64,000 nucleotides of DNA from positions 124,001 through 188,000 of the forward strand of contig NZ_SMRP01000012.1 of assembly GCF_004353915.1 (NCBI RefSeq), given 5' to 3'. Of the stretch, positions 1 to 8,385 are shown in pieces. The translations under genes and the position numbers were made by a program. The notes under the pieces are model-generated. The model saw nothing but the letters and a program-made list of their open reading frames with translations, made no database searches and had not been told where the DNA came from. Position 1 is the stretch's first letter. Each line of letters opens with the position of its first letter. The stretch comes from Paraburkholderia silviterrae (GTDB lineage: Bacteria; Pseudomonadota; Gammaproteobacteria; Burkholderiales; Burkholderiaceae).

Positions 1-2
1 CC

Positions 3-2252
3 GAAAAGCTGCAGGCGCTCTCGGCCGATGCCGTCGACCGTTACGAAACGGGTGTTGCGCCGCGACGCACGCCCGGGCACATCACCGCCGTACTCAACGA
101 GTGGTACGCGAGGCGCGCGCGCGAGGTGAAGTATCTCAACAGCGGCAGCCGTCAGTACCAGCGCTACCAGGAATCCTCCCCCCACGACCGCGAGCTGATG
201 CTCGCGGATCTTGAACGCGGTTTTTACGCACAACATCTGAAGGCATATCATGACCGAGCAGACGACTCCCTCCCAGGCCTCGACGGATATCTTCAACGAT
301 CCGGACGCGCATTTGAATTCGGCGCCCAGCCGTCCTACGCCGTCGACGGGCCCGGCGCGCGCGAAACCGACCTCGACGCCGCGGGACACGTCGACGATGG
401 ATACGGCGGGCTCGATGCCGAGTTTGACCTTGTCGCAGGTGGGGCGTACCCGTCGCCCGAACCCTTCGACGCTTTGCGAGACCTGTCCGGCCGCCCTGTG
501 GACGGCATCGGACATCGATCTGCAGTGCTATTGCCGGGTGATGCGCTTTACCAGCTGGAGTCAGACGGCGCCGTATCCGCGGATCGCCTGCGATGGACTG
601 CAGATCGCCATGGAGAGCCTGCAGCGCAACGAGTAGGCGGCCCCGCAGTTGCCCCTGCATTTGCCACGCCTCCCGGCCACCTGGATGCGTACCACCGTGC
701 GCTTGAGGCGCACTACGCGTTCGGCGATCCGCTCATCGATCCATTCAACAGCCTGCCGCCGATGCGATCTCCGGCGACAGACGCACCGGCCGGCATGTCG
801 CCGCCTGGCTGGTTTGCCGGTCTGCGACACGATCCGTTTGCGGACCGGCTTGACGCGATCGATGTGCCGTTCGATTTCGAGGCTGGCCGGCCATTCAACC
901 TGCCACCGCCCGTGCTCACAGACGACGCGCCACCGTACCGGTCGCGCCGCTCGCGCGCTGGCGACGCCGCGTTTGCTACACCGCGCCACACCGGACGGGT
1001 GTCCGACAACGTGCTGTCGCAGCTGGCGCGCGAGATTCGACAGCGTGACGAGTCAGTTAATCAGTATGCCGAATTTAATGAGGTCCGCCAGGGTCTCGAC
1101 GCCCGCCGTCTGCTGGCCGAGCTGTCCCACACGCACGGGGTGCGGCCGGCGAAATACCCGGTTGTCACCGGCCGCGACGGCGCCGATCGCATCCGCGCAG
1201 GCTCGCGCAACCTCAACGTGTCGGACTTCCTCACGAAGGAACTGAATCTGTCGTGGCGGGAAGCGGCTCCGCTGCTGCGCGAGGTCTGGCAGCGACAGCA
1301 GGCCGGAGAGCCGGTCCCGGCCCCGTGCGAGCTGCCGCGCGCCGCACTCTGGCGTGAATATTCGGTCGCGCGCGAAGCGCATGTCGCGGCCCGCATCGAC
1401 GCGTGGCTTGCACAGCGCGCGAGCGAACAGCAGCGCCGCGGTGAGATCCGCGCCGCGTTCGAAACGAGACGGGCGGCGATCAGGCAGGACGTGGGTCTGA
1501 AGCCGGCCGGGCGGCGTGCGGCGACGTCGCTCGCCCGTGCCGATCGCCTTGGCCGTGAGGACGCGCTGCGCGAATCCATCGCGCGCGAGCGGGCGGCACT
1601 CAGGGCCGAATTCGGATCCGCGGGCGGCCCGAGCTTTTCCGGCTGGCTGCGCACGCGGGCCGAACAGGGAGATGAGCGGGCGCTCGAGGAGCTGCGCCGC
1701 ACCGCGGGACCGGAGCGGCTGGCCGTTGCGCTCGAGGATGACGCCGGCGACGGGGCGTTCAACGTGATCCGGCCGAACACGCCGCGCCCGCATGGGCACG
1801 ATGAGTGCAACGCGATCATTTTTCGCTCGCCCCAGCTGTCGTGGTCGGTCAATGAGCGTGGTCACGTCACATACCGCCACGATGGCCGCGACGTCGTTCG
1901 CGATCGCGGCACGAGCGTGCAGGTGCTGCAGGTTGACCGGGCCGCCATCGAGACCGGGCTTCGCCTCGCGCAGGCCAAGTTCGGCCGCACGCTCGAACTG
2001 ACCGGCGACGACGCGCACCAGTTGGCGGCCGCGAGGGTGGTGGTGGATGCCGGGCTGCGTGTGCAGTTCAGTGACGAGCGACTGAACCGGGCGATGGATC
2101 AGTATCGCCACGCGCGCGTCAACCAGCAGGTGCAGGACATGCTTGGCACGCCCGGTGCCAGCCCGTCCGCCGATCCTCGTCCACAGCCGCAACCCGGACG
2201 CCCGGCACAGGACTGGCCGACACTCTCCGACGACGGCAAGCCGAACCATTGA
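3..2252 (+). CDS. TraI-type conjugative relaxase, C-terminal part with LPD7-like domain (5' end outside window)
   Basis: The reading frame is open from the first bases of the window, so the N-terminal (relaxase catalytic) part, if present, lies upstream. The visible part has a Pro-rich linker (about 260-1030). Next comes a block typical of TraI/MobA(P) proteins, with 'LDARRLLAELSHTHGV' followed by 'SRNLNVSDFLTKELNLSW' near 1100-1255. A charged helical stretch follows. The C-terminal LPD7-like domain (about 1840-2080) has G-H-V-T-Y-R, a 'DRGTSVQVLQVD' strand, 'AIETGLRLAQAKFG' and 'LTGDD'. LPD7 is known from polyvalent conjugation proteins. Bases 250-636 also carry a good gene in another frame, so continuity of this protein across that stretch is doubtful. 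A C6 run at about 178-183 could hide a frameshift. The next gene starts on its stop codon. Confidence 0.6.
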   Translation, partial: EKLQALSADAVDRYETGVAPRRTPGHITAVLNEWYARRAREVKYLNSGSRQYQRYQESSPHDRELMLADLERGFYAQHLKAYHDRADDSLPGLDGYLQRSGRAFEFGAQPSYAVDGPGARETDLDAAGHVDDGYGGLDAEFDLVAGGAYPSPEPFDALRDLSGRPVDGIGHRSAVLLPGDALYQLESDGAVSADRLRWTADRHGEPAAQRVGGPAVAPAFATPPGHLDAYHRALEAHYAFGDPLIDPFNSLPPMRSPATDAPAGMSPPGWFAGLRHDPFADRLDAIDVPFDFEAGRPFNLPPPVLTDDAPPYRSRRSRAGDAAFATPRHTGRVSDNVLSQLAREIRQRDESVNQYAEFNEVRQGLDARRLLAELSHTHGVRPAKYPVVTGRDGADRIRAGSRNLNVSDFLTKELNLSWREAAPLLREVWQRQQAGEPVPAPCELPRAALWREYSVAREAHVAARIDAWLAQRASEQQRRGEIRAAFETRRAAIRQDVGLKPAGRRAATSLARADRLGREDALRESIARERAALRAEFGSAGGPSFSGWLRTRAEQGDERALEELRRTAGPERLAVALEDDAGDGAFNVIRPNTPRPHGHDECNAIIFRSPQLSWSVNERGHVTYRHDGRDVVRDRGTSVQVLQVDRAAIETGLRLAQAKFGRTLELTGDDAHQLAAARVVVDAGLRVQFSDERLNRAMDQYRHARVNQQVQDMLGTPGASPSADPRPQPQPGRPAQDWPTLSDDGKPNH
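250..636 (+). CDS. Small Cys-rich conjugation-associated protein overlapping the relaxase frame
   Basis: The product is 128 residues from an ATG. The N-terminal 70 residues are Ser/Thr/Pro-rich and look disordered. The C-terminal half has a compact Cys pattern: 'CETCPAALWTA', then 'LQCYCRVM', then a Trp, then 'ACDG', which looks like a small metal-binding fold. I recall similar short proteins beside relaxase genes on proteobacterial plasmids but cannot name the family. Codon third positions are strongly G/C in this frame and weaker in the overlapping relaxase frame over the same bases, which favours this one as coding. It lies fully inside an open frame, so either two proteins are overprinted or one frame is accidental. 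Confidence 0.5.
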   Translation: MTEQTTPSQASTDIFNDPDAHLNSAPSRPTPSTGPARAKPTSTPRDTSTMDTAGSMPSLTLSQVGRTRRPNPSTLCETCPAALWTASDIDLQCYCRVMRFTSWSQTAPYPRIACDGLQIAMESLQRNE

Positions 2253-2704
2253 TGCACGATCGGCCACAGCCTGTTTCCGCCTCCTGCGCCACGCAGCCGC
2301 CCGATGCCGGGCAGGGACAGTCACGCGCGGGCGCAATGCACGAGGCGCCCAATCGCACTGCTCGTCGCGAGGACCGCCCGCGTATCCTGCTGGAAATGCA
2401 GGATCGCCTCGAGGTGTACCTGGACGAGCCCAGCCGGTATCTGCCGACGCTCAACGCGGTGAACGGCAGTCATCGCCAGCAACGCCGCGAGCGGCGCATG
2501 GCATGCGTCCAGCTGCTGCGCGCGATGCTCAGCTACCTCGACCTGGCGAGCCAGCGTATCGGCATCCCGCAGCGCGACGGCTGCTTCATGAGTCTCACGC
2601 TGCCCTTCCTCGCCCGGCACGCGTGCCGGGCCGTGCGGTGGGCCGAGCGAGCGATGCGCGACCTGTTGCACGCCGGCCTGGTCACGGCGCAGCAAGGCCC
2701 CTGA
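2252..2704 (+). CDS. Plasmid Rep-like winged-helix protein, apparently C-terminally truncated
   Basis: The ATG overlaps the relaxase stop (TGATG), implying translational coupling. The product is 150 residues. The N-terminus is low complexity. Residues about 75-145 are Arg-rich and helical, with 'ACVQLLRAMLSYLDLASQRI' then 'GIPQRDGCFMSLTLPFLARH', a linker helix and 'AERAMRDLLHAGLV'. This looks like the helix-turn-helix of Burkholderia-type plasmid replication initiators. The frame stops right after the recognition helix, where a beta wing would be expected, and no continuation is visible in the other frames. It is either a degenerate Rep or a short DNA-binding relative. The family call is from memory of the pattern only. 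Confidence 0.4.
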   Translation: MHDRPQPVSASCATQPPDAGQGQSRAGAMHEAPNRTARREDRPRILLEMQDRLEVYLDEPSRYLPTLNAVNGSHRQQRRERRMACVQLLRAMLSYLDLASQRIGIPQRDGCFMSLTLPFLARHACRAVRWAERAMRDLLHAGLVTAQQGP

Positions 2705-3999
2705 AGAACCATAGCTGTGCACCTTGCCGTCTCTCCGGTCGCTTGTATGACCTGCAGGTGCGCAACGTCATCCGAGGTCCGCACGGGAACGCCCCGATTT
2801 AGGTGTGGCCGCCTGTCCGTTTGCCCCAATCTGGGCGTATGCCGCGGCGCGCTGGCGGCCCCGGGGGCATGCGTGGAATGCGCCGCCCTGGTGAGTGCTT
2901 ACTAACGTGACAGGACGGGTGCACGCGCGAACGCCCGGGACAGGTGTGATCGCTGAGACCCCGGAGCGCCCCGCGAGGCTGGCGATTGTCCGGGCCGACG
3001 AAAAAACGCCCGCACAGGGGCGCGGGCTTTGAGCGTGTGCGCGGGTCGGGGTACCTCACGCACGCCTAGATTTTAGGCGAATCCTGAGAAATTACATTAA
3101 TAAACGGCGCAACATGTTGATTTATATTATAAATATAGTTGTCTGATAATCGAACGATTGTCCGATTTTACAATCCGAAATGCGATAATGCGGGACTATG
3201 TGAAACGCCGGTCGTCCGGCCGGCCGGGCCAGCGTCGCAACTAACGGTCATTCGGCCGGTTCCCCACCCTCCGCTGCGCGGCCCGCAATGGTCAACAGTC
3301 TTCCGGCCTGCAGAGCGGTCGACGGCCCCGGCGCCAGTCAGTCGCGACCGTCTCCTGTCGACGTCGGAAGCCGGACTGCCGGATTCCAGTCGGATATTTA
3401 ATCAGGAATGCAGGCATCAATCAGCCATCGGTGCAGGAGGCCATGGGCAGGCAGGGTGACAGGGGACAGGCGGCGATGGCGGGGCGCCTGTCGGCCCCTT
3501 TCCGGCGCTGCGTGAATCTGCGCGCCGTGCGCCTCCTTCGCCACCCGGACGACGCGCGCCGCGCAGAACGGGTGCGGATCGCATCGCGCCGCACCGCTTC
3601 GGGGCAGCGGGATGCATGGTCCGTGGTGCATTGCTGCGGAATTCCTTGCAGTGGAAGGGTTCCATAAAATGGCGCGAATATTGCTTGCTGCGTGGAGTGC
3701 ACGGCAACGGTGCCGGGTGCAAGAACATCGGGCTTGCGCGGCCCACGAAGGGCGCGCAGGCGCCTTACCCCGGACAACGGCGTCCCCTCGTGCCCTGGTG
3801 CAAGCGCATGCCGTTTTTGATTGGGTCGGGCAACGGTGGCCCGACCGCCGGCCAGGCCGTTCGCGACGGGAACGGTGCGGCCTGACGATGGATTGCCCCG
3901 AATGGGACGTGGATCGCCGTTTCTGGTGCAGTGGCCCTCTCCCGACGCCCGAAGCGGGCTGATCCATCGCAATCGATGCCTTAATTCTGGATGACTAAG
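2705..3999. other. Gene-poor stretch with an AT-rich segment
   Basis: I find no convincing gene here. All open frames are short, lack ribosome binding sites and resemble no family. Bases 3061-3190 are clearly AT-rich against the GC-rich surroundings and include CCTA-gattt-TAGG (3066-3078) and AATCG-aa-CGATT (3147-3158). No iteron-like direct repeat series was seen. Confidence 0.5.
3002..3032 (-). terminator. Rho-independent terminator-like hairpin, minus strand
   Basis: Read on the minus strand, GCCCGC and GCGGGC form a GC-rich stem around an 8-10 nt loop, followed by a run of six T (plus-strand A run at 3002-3007). In the plus direction the tail is only three T. No minus-strand gene is identified upstream of it. 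Confidence 0.45.
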
Positions 4000-4157
4000 T
4001 GATCTATTCCATTGCCTTTTTCCTGGTTGCGGCCGTCTCGGCCGTGTATGCTTTCAGTGGCTTCGCCAGAGAGGCGGAGAGCTTCGCCAGGGCGGTTTTC
4101 ATTGTTTTTGTCATGCTTTTCGCGCTTGCCCTGGACTTCCGCAGAAGGCAGCGCTGA
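4000..4157 (+). pseudogene. DUF1328/YtjA-like small membrane protein with a frameshift
   Basis: A GTG at 4000 opens 'MIYSIAF'. The frame is lost at the T4 run at 4018-4021. One base over, it continues 'FLVAAVSAVYAFSGFAREA' and 'FIVFVMLFALALDF', ending at TGA 4155-4157. Joined, this gives a roughly 52-residue protein with two hydrophobic helices and the M-[IL]-Y start and F-x-G-[IF]-A centre of the DUF1328 (YtjA-like) family. One inserted T would restore it, so a homopolymer sequencing error is possible. It would be an inner-membrane protein of unknown role. Confidence 0.4.
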
Positions 4158-4497
4158 TTTCAGGCAAACGGCTGTCAGGGCGTGGCCGCCGACTGGCTGC
4201 CGCTGATCGCACCGACGGCATCGGTGTCTGAAGGCGTCAGCCATCGTCGGGGTGCACAACATGGACGACGGGTGTGAATCCGGCGCAGGAGCGGATCTCA
4301 GGCCGCTGCACTCGCAATCGACACGGAAACGACACGATGCGGACGCACCATCTTACGGACGCGCATTTCCGGACCGAAAGGCATTCAGCCGGCAGGCATC
4401 GGGTGACGGCGGGAAACGCCAACCCGAACTACCATGACACGGCGATACGTTCACGGGTCAAGGTGGGTACACCCATGATTGATCACGGAGGACCCGC
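4158..4497. other. Intergenic stretch, nothing recognised
   Basis: This is about 340 bases between the DUF1328-like remnant and the 100-residue gene. No open frame with a ribosome binding site or family signature was seen. Confidence 0.5.
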
Positions 4498-4800
4498 ATG
4501 CCCAAATACACCTACCGGGTCTCACCGCGCACCGCTGAACCCGGTGGCGGCTATCACCTTCGCTTTTACATGGATGGCGAGGAGATGGGCAGCGGTGTCT
4601 ATCCGGCTGACCCCGACGCCGCGCCCGAGGAGGGCATTGACTGGTGGAACGGGCTCGCGGAGCATGAGCGCGCACATTGGCTCGAGAAGGCGAAGAGCGT
4701 CCGGCCCGTCGATGCGTGGGGTGCGTTTCTGCGTGAGCACGCGCATGCTGATGCCCTCGCCGAGGGCTGGGCATGGATTACACGCAGGGGCAGCGTATAA
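4498..4800 (+). CDS. Hypothetical protein, 100 residues
   Basis: It starts at an ATG eight bases after a good GGAGGA ribosome binding site (about 4485-4490). The product is small, soluble and acidic, and rich in Trp, Glu and His ('IDWWNGLAEHERAHWLEKAK', 'DAWGAFLREHAHADALAEGW'). The N-terminal half, 'YTYRVSPRTAEPGGGYHLRF', looks like two beta strands. I see no known domain, signal peptide or membrane segment. It sits alone in the mobile-element part of the window. The strong ribosome binding site and G/C third positions make it a likely real gene. The function is unknown. Confidence 0.65.
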   Translation: MPKYTYRVSPRTAEPGGGYHLRFYMDGEEMGSGVYPADPDAAPEEGIDWWNGLAEHERAHWLEKAKSVRPVDAWGAFLREHAHADALAEGWAWITRRGSV

Positions 4801-5155
4801 ACGGCGCGATGAAGGTCGCGCGCAAAGCGATCTACCGGTCGGCAGTCACAAGTGGCCCGGCGGGAGGCCGGGCCCAATGCACGACAAACCTGGATCGCCG
4901 TGGCCGCCCGTGCCAGCCTTCGTGCATGGTAACCACATATGGGAGTCGCGACCTTGACCTGCTCGCGCTGGCTGACGCGCTGCATTTCAGCGATGAGGCA
5001 GCGGGTGCCGCGCGAAGTAGCATCGGAAAAGATGAACCCTTCGGCGGGATTCGGCGTGACCTCGTCGACCCGGAACGAGGCAATTCTTCGCGGACACCGG
5101 CCCCGGCCACCTCGATGCGCTGTAGCGCGAGGGGGCCTGGCACACTACCAGCGGC
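4801..5155. other. Intergenic stretch, nothing recognised
   Basis: This is about 355 bases between the 100-residue gene and the 3' end of the two-HTH protein. Open frames exist on both strands, but none has a credible start or a recognisable product. Confidence 0.45.
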
Positions 5156-6541
5156 TCACAACAAGATCGCCTGCTGCAAAAGTTCCAGCGCTTTCAATTC
5201 GTCCAGGCGACCCGTGCGTGCCTTACCTGCCAGCGTCTTGAGCAATGCTTCCGCTATCGGTTCGATACCGAGAAGGTTGTCCAGGCTGGTCACCGAAGCG
5301 ACCGGGAGGGGTACCGGTTTTCGCGGCGATATTGCGGAGGTGGGGAACGACTCCAGGGTTGCCGGTGCGGCTGCCGGGGCCTCACCATGACTTTCTTCCG
5401 GTGAGCGACCGGCAAGGTCGTCGGGAAGATCACTGACCGGGTCCTGCAGGCTGACGGCGATCGTGTCTTTCTCTCCTGAGACATCCGCCGACACAGGTGA
5501 GGGGCTTTCCGAATCGCCCAGGGCGCGGGTCCGCCCGCGTCCCTTGTGCGCCTTCGCATCGGCGGACTTCCCTGGCACGCCATCGTTTGTTACGGGCGCA
5601 AGCGGCTCGTGTTGTTGAGCCGAAACGCGACCACGCGGAGTAGGGGCGAGCATACGCGATACCGACTCCGGAATCTCAGCTTCGGAGCGTGGGGCGTCTA
5701 GCCAGCCAACTGGCAAACCAAGGCGCTCCGTGAACCGGTTTGCTTCGACACTGTCCATGCGCTTCTTGCCATGTAGCCGATGGGCCATGTTGGATCCACT
5801 CATCGCCATGACCACACCCAGTCTTGCTTTCGATCCGTTGCGACTCGTGAGAACGTGAAGGTTAGCGCGCCGGATGTTTTCTACCTCCGCGCCATCGTTC
5901 AGTGCCAGCGGTTGCTGTTGGGTCGTTTCAGGCGACGTTTTGTCCTTCGATGGCGAAGCTTTTCGCGGCGCATGAGGTTTGGTCTGTCCGGCCGTTTCGC
6001 TTCGACGATTCTTGACGGCCGTGGGCGATCCGGCAGTTGCTTTCTTCGGCATGTGTGCTTCCTCGGACAAACTATTTTCAAAAAGGGGTTGCTGGCCGAC
6101 GTCCAGGGCAGAAGCCGGCTCCAGTGCTTCAGACACGTCGTCTGCTCCGTCGTCTGATTGAATGAGGTCGAGCGGTGACTTCAGACGCGCGATGGTCTCG
6201 GCCGAGAGCCCAGGATTGGGCTGGTCAAAAAAGCCATGCGGTAACCCAAGCGTGGTTTCCATATGAAAGGCGGTCTCTGGCGTGAACCTCTCGCCCTTCA
6301 GGAGTTCGGCCACGCGCGTCATGCTGGATTCAAGTGCTATCGCGATATTCTCCGCGCCTACCGCATCGACCAGAAACTGAAACGATCGTGTTTTGAAAAT
6401 GGAGGCAGACTGGGTGGAGTCTCGGGGAGGCGCCTTCACATACGGTTGTCTCTGCCGGTTGGGCGGAGATTGCTTTTCGTGGCGAGGTTGGCGTTGGCCG
6501 CTGTCCCGGGATCCCGCATATCGCCCGCGGGCTTGACTCAT
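5156..6541 (-). CDS. DNA-binding-like protein with two degenerate Cro/C1-type HTH modules
   Basis: The product is 461 residues from the ATG at 6541, which has GGAG nine bases upstream; another ATG five codons earlier (6556) is possible. After a basic disordered N-terminus, module 1 (about residues 45-115) has 'NIAIALESSMTRVAELLKGE' and 'MTTLGLP-GFFDQP'-type spacing (seen as METTLGLPHGFFDQP). Module 2 (about 225-295) has 'GVVMAMSGSNMAHRLHGKKR' and 'ERLGLPVGWLDAPRSE'. Both resemble XRE helix-turn-helix units followed by the same L-G-L-P-x-G-[FW]-[FL]-D motif, so the protein looks like an internal duplication. The rest is Pro/Ser/Lys-rich linker, and a short helical C-terminus, 'LLGIEPIAEALLKTLAGK', may oligomerise. 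A plasmid-borne regulator or nucleoid-type protein is plausible; the actual role is unknown. Confidence 0.6.
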   Translation of the reverse strand: MSQARGRYAGSRDSGQRQPRHEKQSPPNRQRQPYVKAPPRDSTQSASIFKTRSFQFLVDAVGAENIAIALESSMTRVAELLKGERFTPETAFHMETTLGLPHGFFDQPNPGLSAETIARLKSPLDLIQSDDGADDVSEALEPASALDVGQQPLFENSLSEEAHMPKKATAGSPTAVKNRRSETAGQTKPHAPRKASPSKDKTSPETTQQQPLALNDGAEVENIRRANLHVLTSRNGSKARLGVVMAMSGSNMAHRLHGKKRMDSVEANRFTERLGLPVGWLDAPRSEAEIPESVSRMLAPTPRGRVSAQQHEPLAPVTNDGVPGKSADAKAHKGRGRTRALGDSESPSPVSADVSGEKDTIAVSLQDPVSDLPDDLAGRSPEESHGEAPAAAPATLESFPTSAISPRKPVPLPVASVTSLDNLLGIEPIAEALLKTLAGKARTGRLDELKALELLQQAILL

Positions 6542-6556
6542 AAAGTAGTGCTCCAT

Positions 6557-6908
6557 GCAATCGTTGGCATCGTGAGTTTGCCATTATAGACAGCACGTCT
6601 CTCGCCCCTGCACGACGCGCTCGACGACGCCGGCGGCGCGCTACAGGGCTATGAAGCTTGCTCGCCCTTGCGGCCGCCTCGATGGCGCAGCTGGACCACC
6701 GAAGCAAACTGGAGCGAAGCTTCTGATGCACAGTACACGCACCTGGCCACCGGGAACGCGCTGACCGGGTCGTGCGTGTCCTATACAAAAGCGTGCACAA
6801 TCGCGCGTCATGAATTACTCACGACCTCGACTTTGCCGTGTCGGTATGGGCGAGCTCTCGTAACCTTGCCCTGGGACGGTACGCATGCATGGACTTGCAG
6901 CGCGGCTC
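6557..6908. other. Intergenic stretch, nothing else recognised
   Basis: Apart from the -10-like box near 6583 I see no gene or repeat in this roughly 350-base stretch between two minus-strand genes. Confidence 0.4.
6583..6588 (-). promoter_or_regulatory. TATAAT -10 box upstream of the two-HTH gene
   Basis: The minus strand carries a perfect TATAAT, 27-42 bases upstream of the two candidate starts. No good -35 box is seen at 16-18 bases, so this is weak support. Confidence 0.3.
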
Positions 6909-7097
6909 TCACTTCTTCACGTGCTCCTCGTCTGCGAGCCCAAAATATCCCCTTCGGCCTTCGAGCCATGTGATTTCCCCGTCGTGGTCCTGGAGCGCGG
7001 TTAGCTCCACTTCGGTCAGATCAATAACTTGAAGACCACCGAGTTCGTGGAACTCGTCATCCGTCTCATGAAACTGCTGCACGCGAACTTTGGGCAT
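6909..7097 (-). CDS. Small acidic hypothetical protein, 62 residues
   Basis: The start is the ATG at 7097, with GGGGAGAG 5-12 bases upstream; longer frames upstream lack a ribosome binding site. The product begins 'MPKVRVQQFHETDDEFHEL' and ends in 'EEHVKK'. It is acidic and looks like an alpha/beta fold with a 'QVIDLTEVELTALQDHDGE' core. It has no membrane segment or signal. No family is recognised. It stands alone between the two-HTH gene and a gene-poor stretch with transposon debris. The strong ribosome binding site is the main evidence for a real gene. Confidence 0.55.
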   Translation of the reverse strand: MPKVRVQQFHETDDEFHELGGLQVIDLTEVELTALQDHDGEITWLEGRRGYFGLADEEHVKK

Positions 7098-7861
7098 TGC
7101 GCTCTCCCCGTGTCGTGAGTTGATTCTATTCATCCCCCATGTTTTCTGCTGGCTTTTTATTGTTCCTCCGTCCCTATAAGGATGGCCGCTGCCGCCTGAC
7201 GTTTGCCTGTATAAGGTCGGGGGAAATTCGCCGAAAAATATCCCGCAAGGCGCCAAAAAAACAGCCAGCGACAACTGGAAGCTCGCCTGTCACATTGCTT
7301 AAAGTAAGAGGACGATAGCCGTCCATGTTAAAAATTTCTATCGGCTTATTTATTAAATTAGGTATGCATAATGACAGTCGAGAGGTGGAAATCGAGACGA
7401 GCAAATCCTGACAACTAATTCAGATATTTGATATATGAAAACTGATACGACTTTCCTTGTCAAGCACGATCGGTTTTCAAATTTTTTCGATTAGGTATTC
7501 GAATTTCCTGAGGGCGACGTAGAAGTAAAACCGACGGTGGATCACACTTCTATGAGCGTTGCTCTTGTCAAGATCGCTTTTTCCCGAACTTTCATAACGT
7601 GACTCCGGTCGGACCGGTCGGAAGTCGCCGTTGCGCTCGTGAGAAGAACCAGCATCTCACCACCTTCTATCCGCTGTCGTGTCACCAGCCTTATCCTGCA
7701 TGCGCATTACGCCGGAATGTTTTCCGGGAACATGCCCCATCTGAAAATATTCGGTTGCTTCAGCAACCCAGCGTGATCACGGGCATGTTCACTCCAACCG
7801 TGTTTTCTACTTAACCGCCTGGCTAAACCTTTACCTCTTTCCTGCGAAGCCTGAGGGGGAC
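7098..7861. other. AT-richer gene-poor stretch next to an IS remnant
   Basis: No gene is recognised in about 760 bases. The G+C content drops between 7130 and 7560. A direct repeat (CCGGTCGG twice) lies near 7602-7623, and a nested hairpin (described separately) lies at 7729-7789. Confidence 0.45.
7729..7789. repeat. Nested inverted repeat
   Basis: Outer arms GAACATGCCC and GGGCATGTTC are perfect 10-base inverted copies about 40 bases apart. Between them lies a perfect GGTTGC-ttca-GCAACC hairpin (about 7753-7768). It is located 70 bases from the 3' end of the IS110 remnant. Its role is unknown. Confidence 0.5.
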
Positions 7862-8125
7862 TTAAGCTGACTTAAGGTGCGCACCTTCGGGAATGACTCC
7901 ATCTTTCAGGTAGCGCCACAACGCAATGGCAAGACGTCGCGCTACCGCAACGATGGCGATGCGTCGTGCGCGTCGGTTCGGTCCCGTGCCCTGTGTGCGT
8001 TGGTCGAACCATTTCGCTAATGCGCTGTCAGGCTGGTAGCGCAGCCAGGTCCATGCGATCTCGATCAGCAGCGCGCGCACCCGCCGGTTTCCCTGTTGGG
8101 GACGGCCATCCAATGCCTGGACTGC
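7862..8125 (-). pseudogene. IS110-family transposase, 3' fragment
   Basis: About 85 residues resemble the C-terminal end of IS110/IS116/IS902 (DEDD) transposases: 'GNRRVRALLIEIAWTWLRYQ', 'SALAKWF', 'RRARRIAIVAVARRLAIALW' and 'VIPEGA'. The C-terminal Ser/Gly-containing catalytic segment and the whole N-terminal DEDD domain are missing; upstream of about 8125 the similarity is lost. The remnant marks an old insertion at the border between the plasmid-like backbone and the NrtR-SPFH island. The exact 5' border is my estimate. Confidence 0.7.
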
Positions 8126-8385
8126 TTTCACAACGGAGGCCAATAAAACCCGACACCCCCTGAACGGGCCAGTTTAGCAAACCGACGGTTTCGTTTTAAC
8201 CTAGAGCGGAAGGCGGTACGGTACCAATTGTCAACAATCTACCCGGCCAGCCAACCGATCGCTTGTGGCCGACAAGAGGCGGTCCGGGTCAGCCTCACCC
8301 GGCACCCACAGGACAAGTTTGACGGAATGAAGTCGCTTGGCTTGGCGACGAGCGGAAGCCATTGGAAGGCTTTGGTCTCGTGCAA

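Noticed and set aside
3398..3972. Overlapping 180-190-codon open frames on the minus strand
   Set aside because: They are Arg/Pro/Ala-rich with no ribosome binding site, start or family likeness, typical of chance frames in GC-rich DNA.
8216..8236. GGTACGGTACC repeat resembling the AAGTACGG sites
   Set aside because: It shares only the GTACGG core, has no flanking arms and sits in the IS110 remnant's surroundings, not before a gene.
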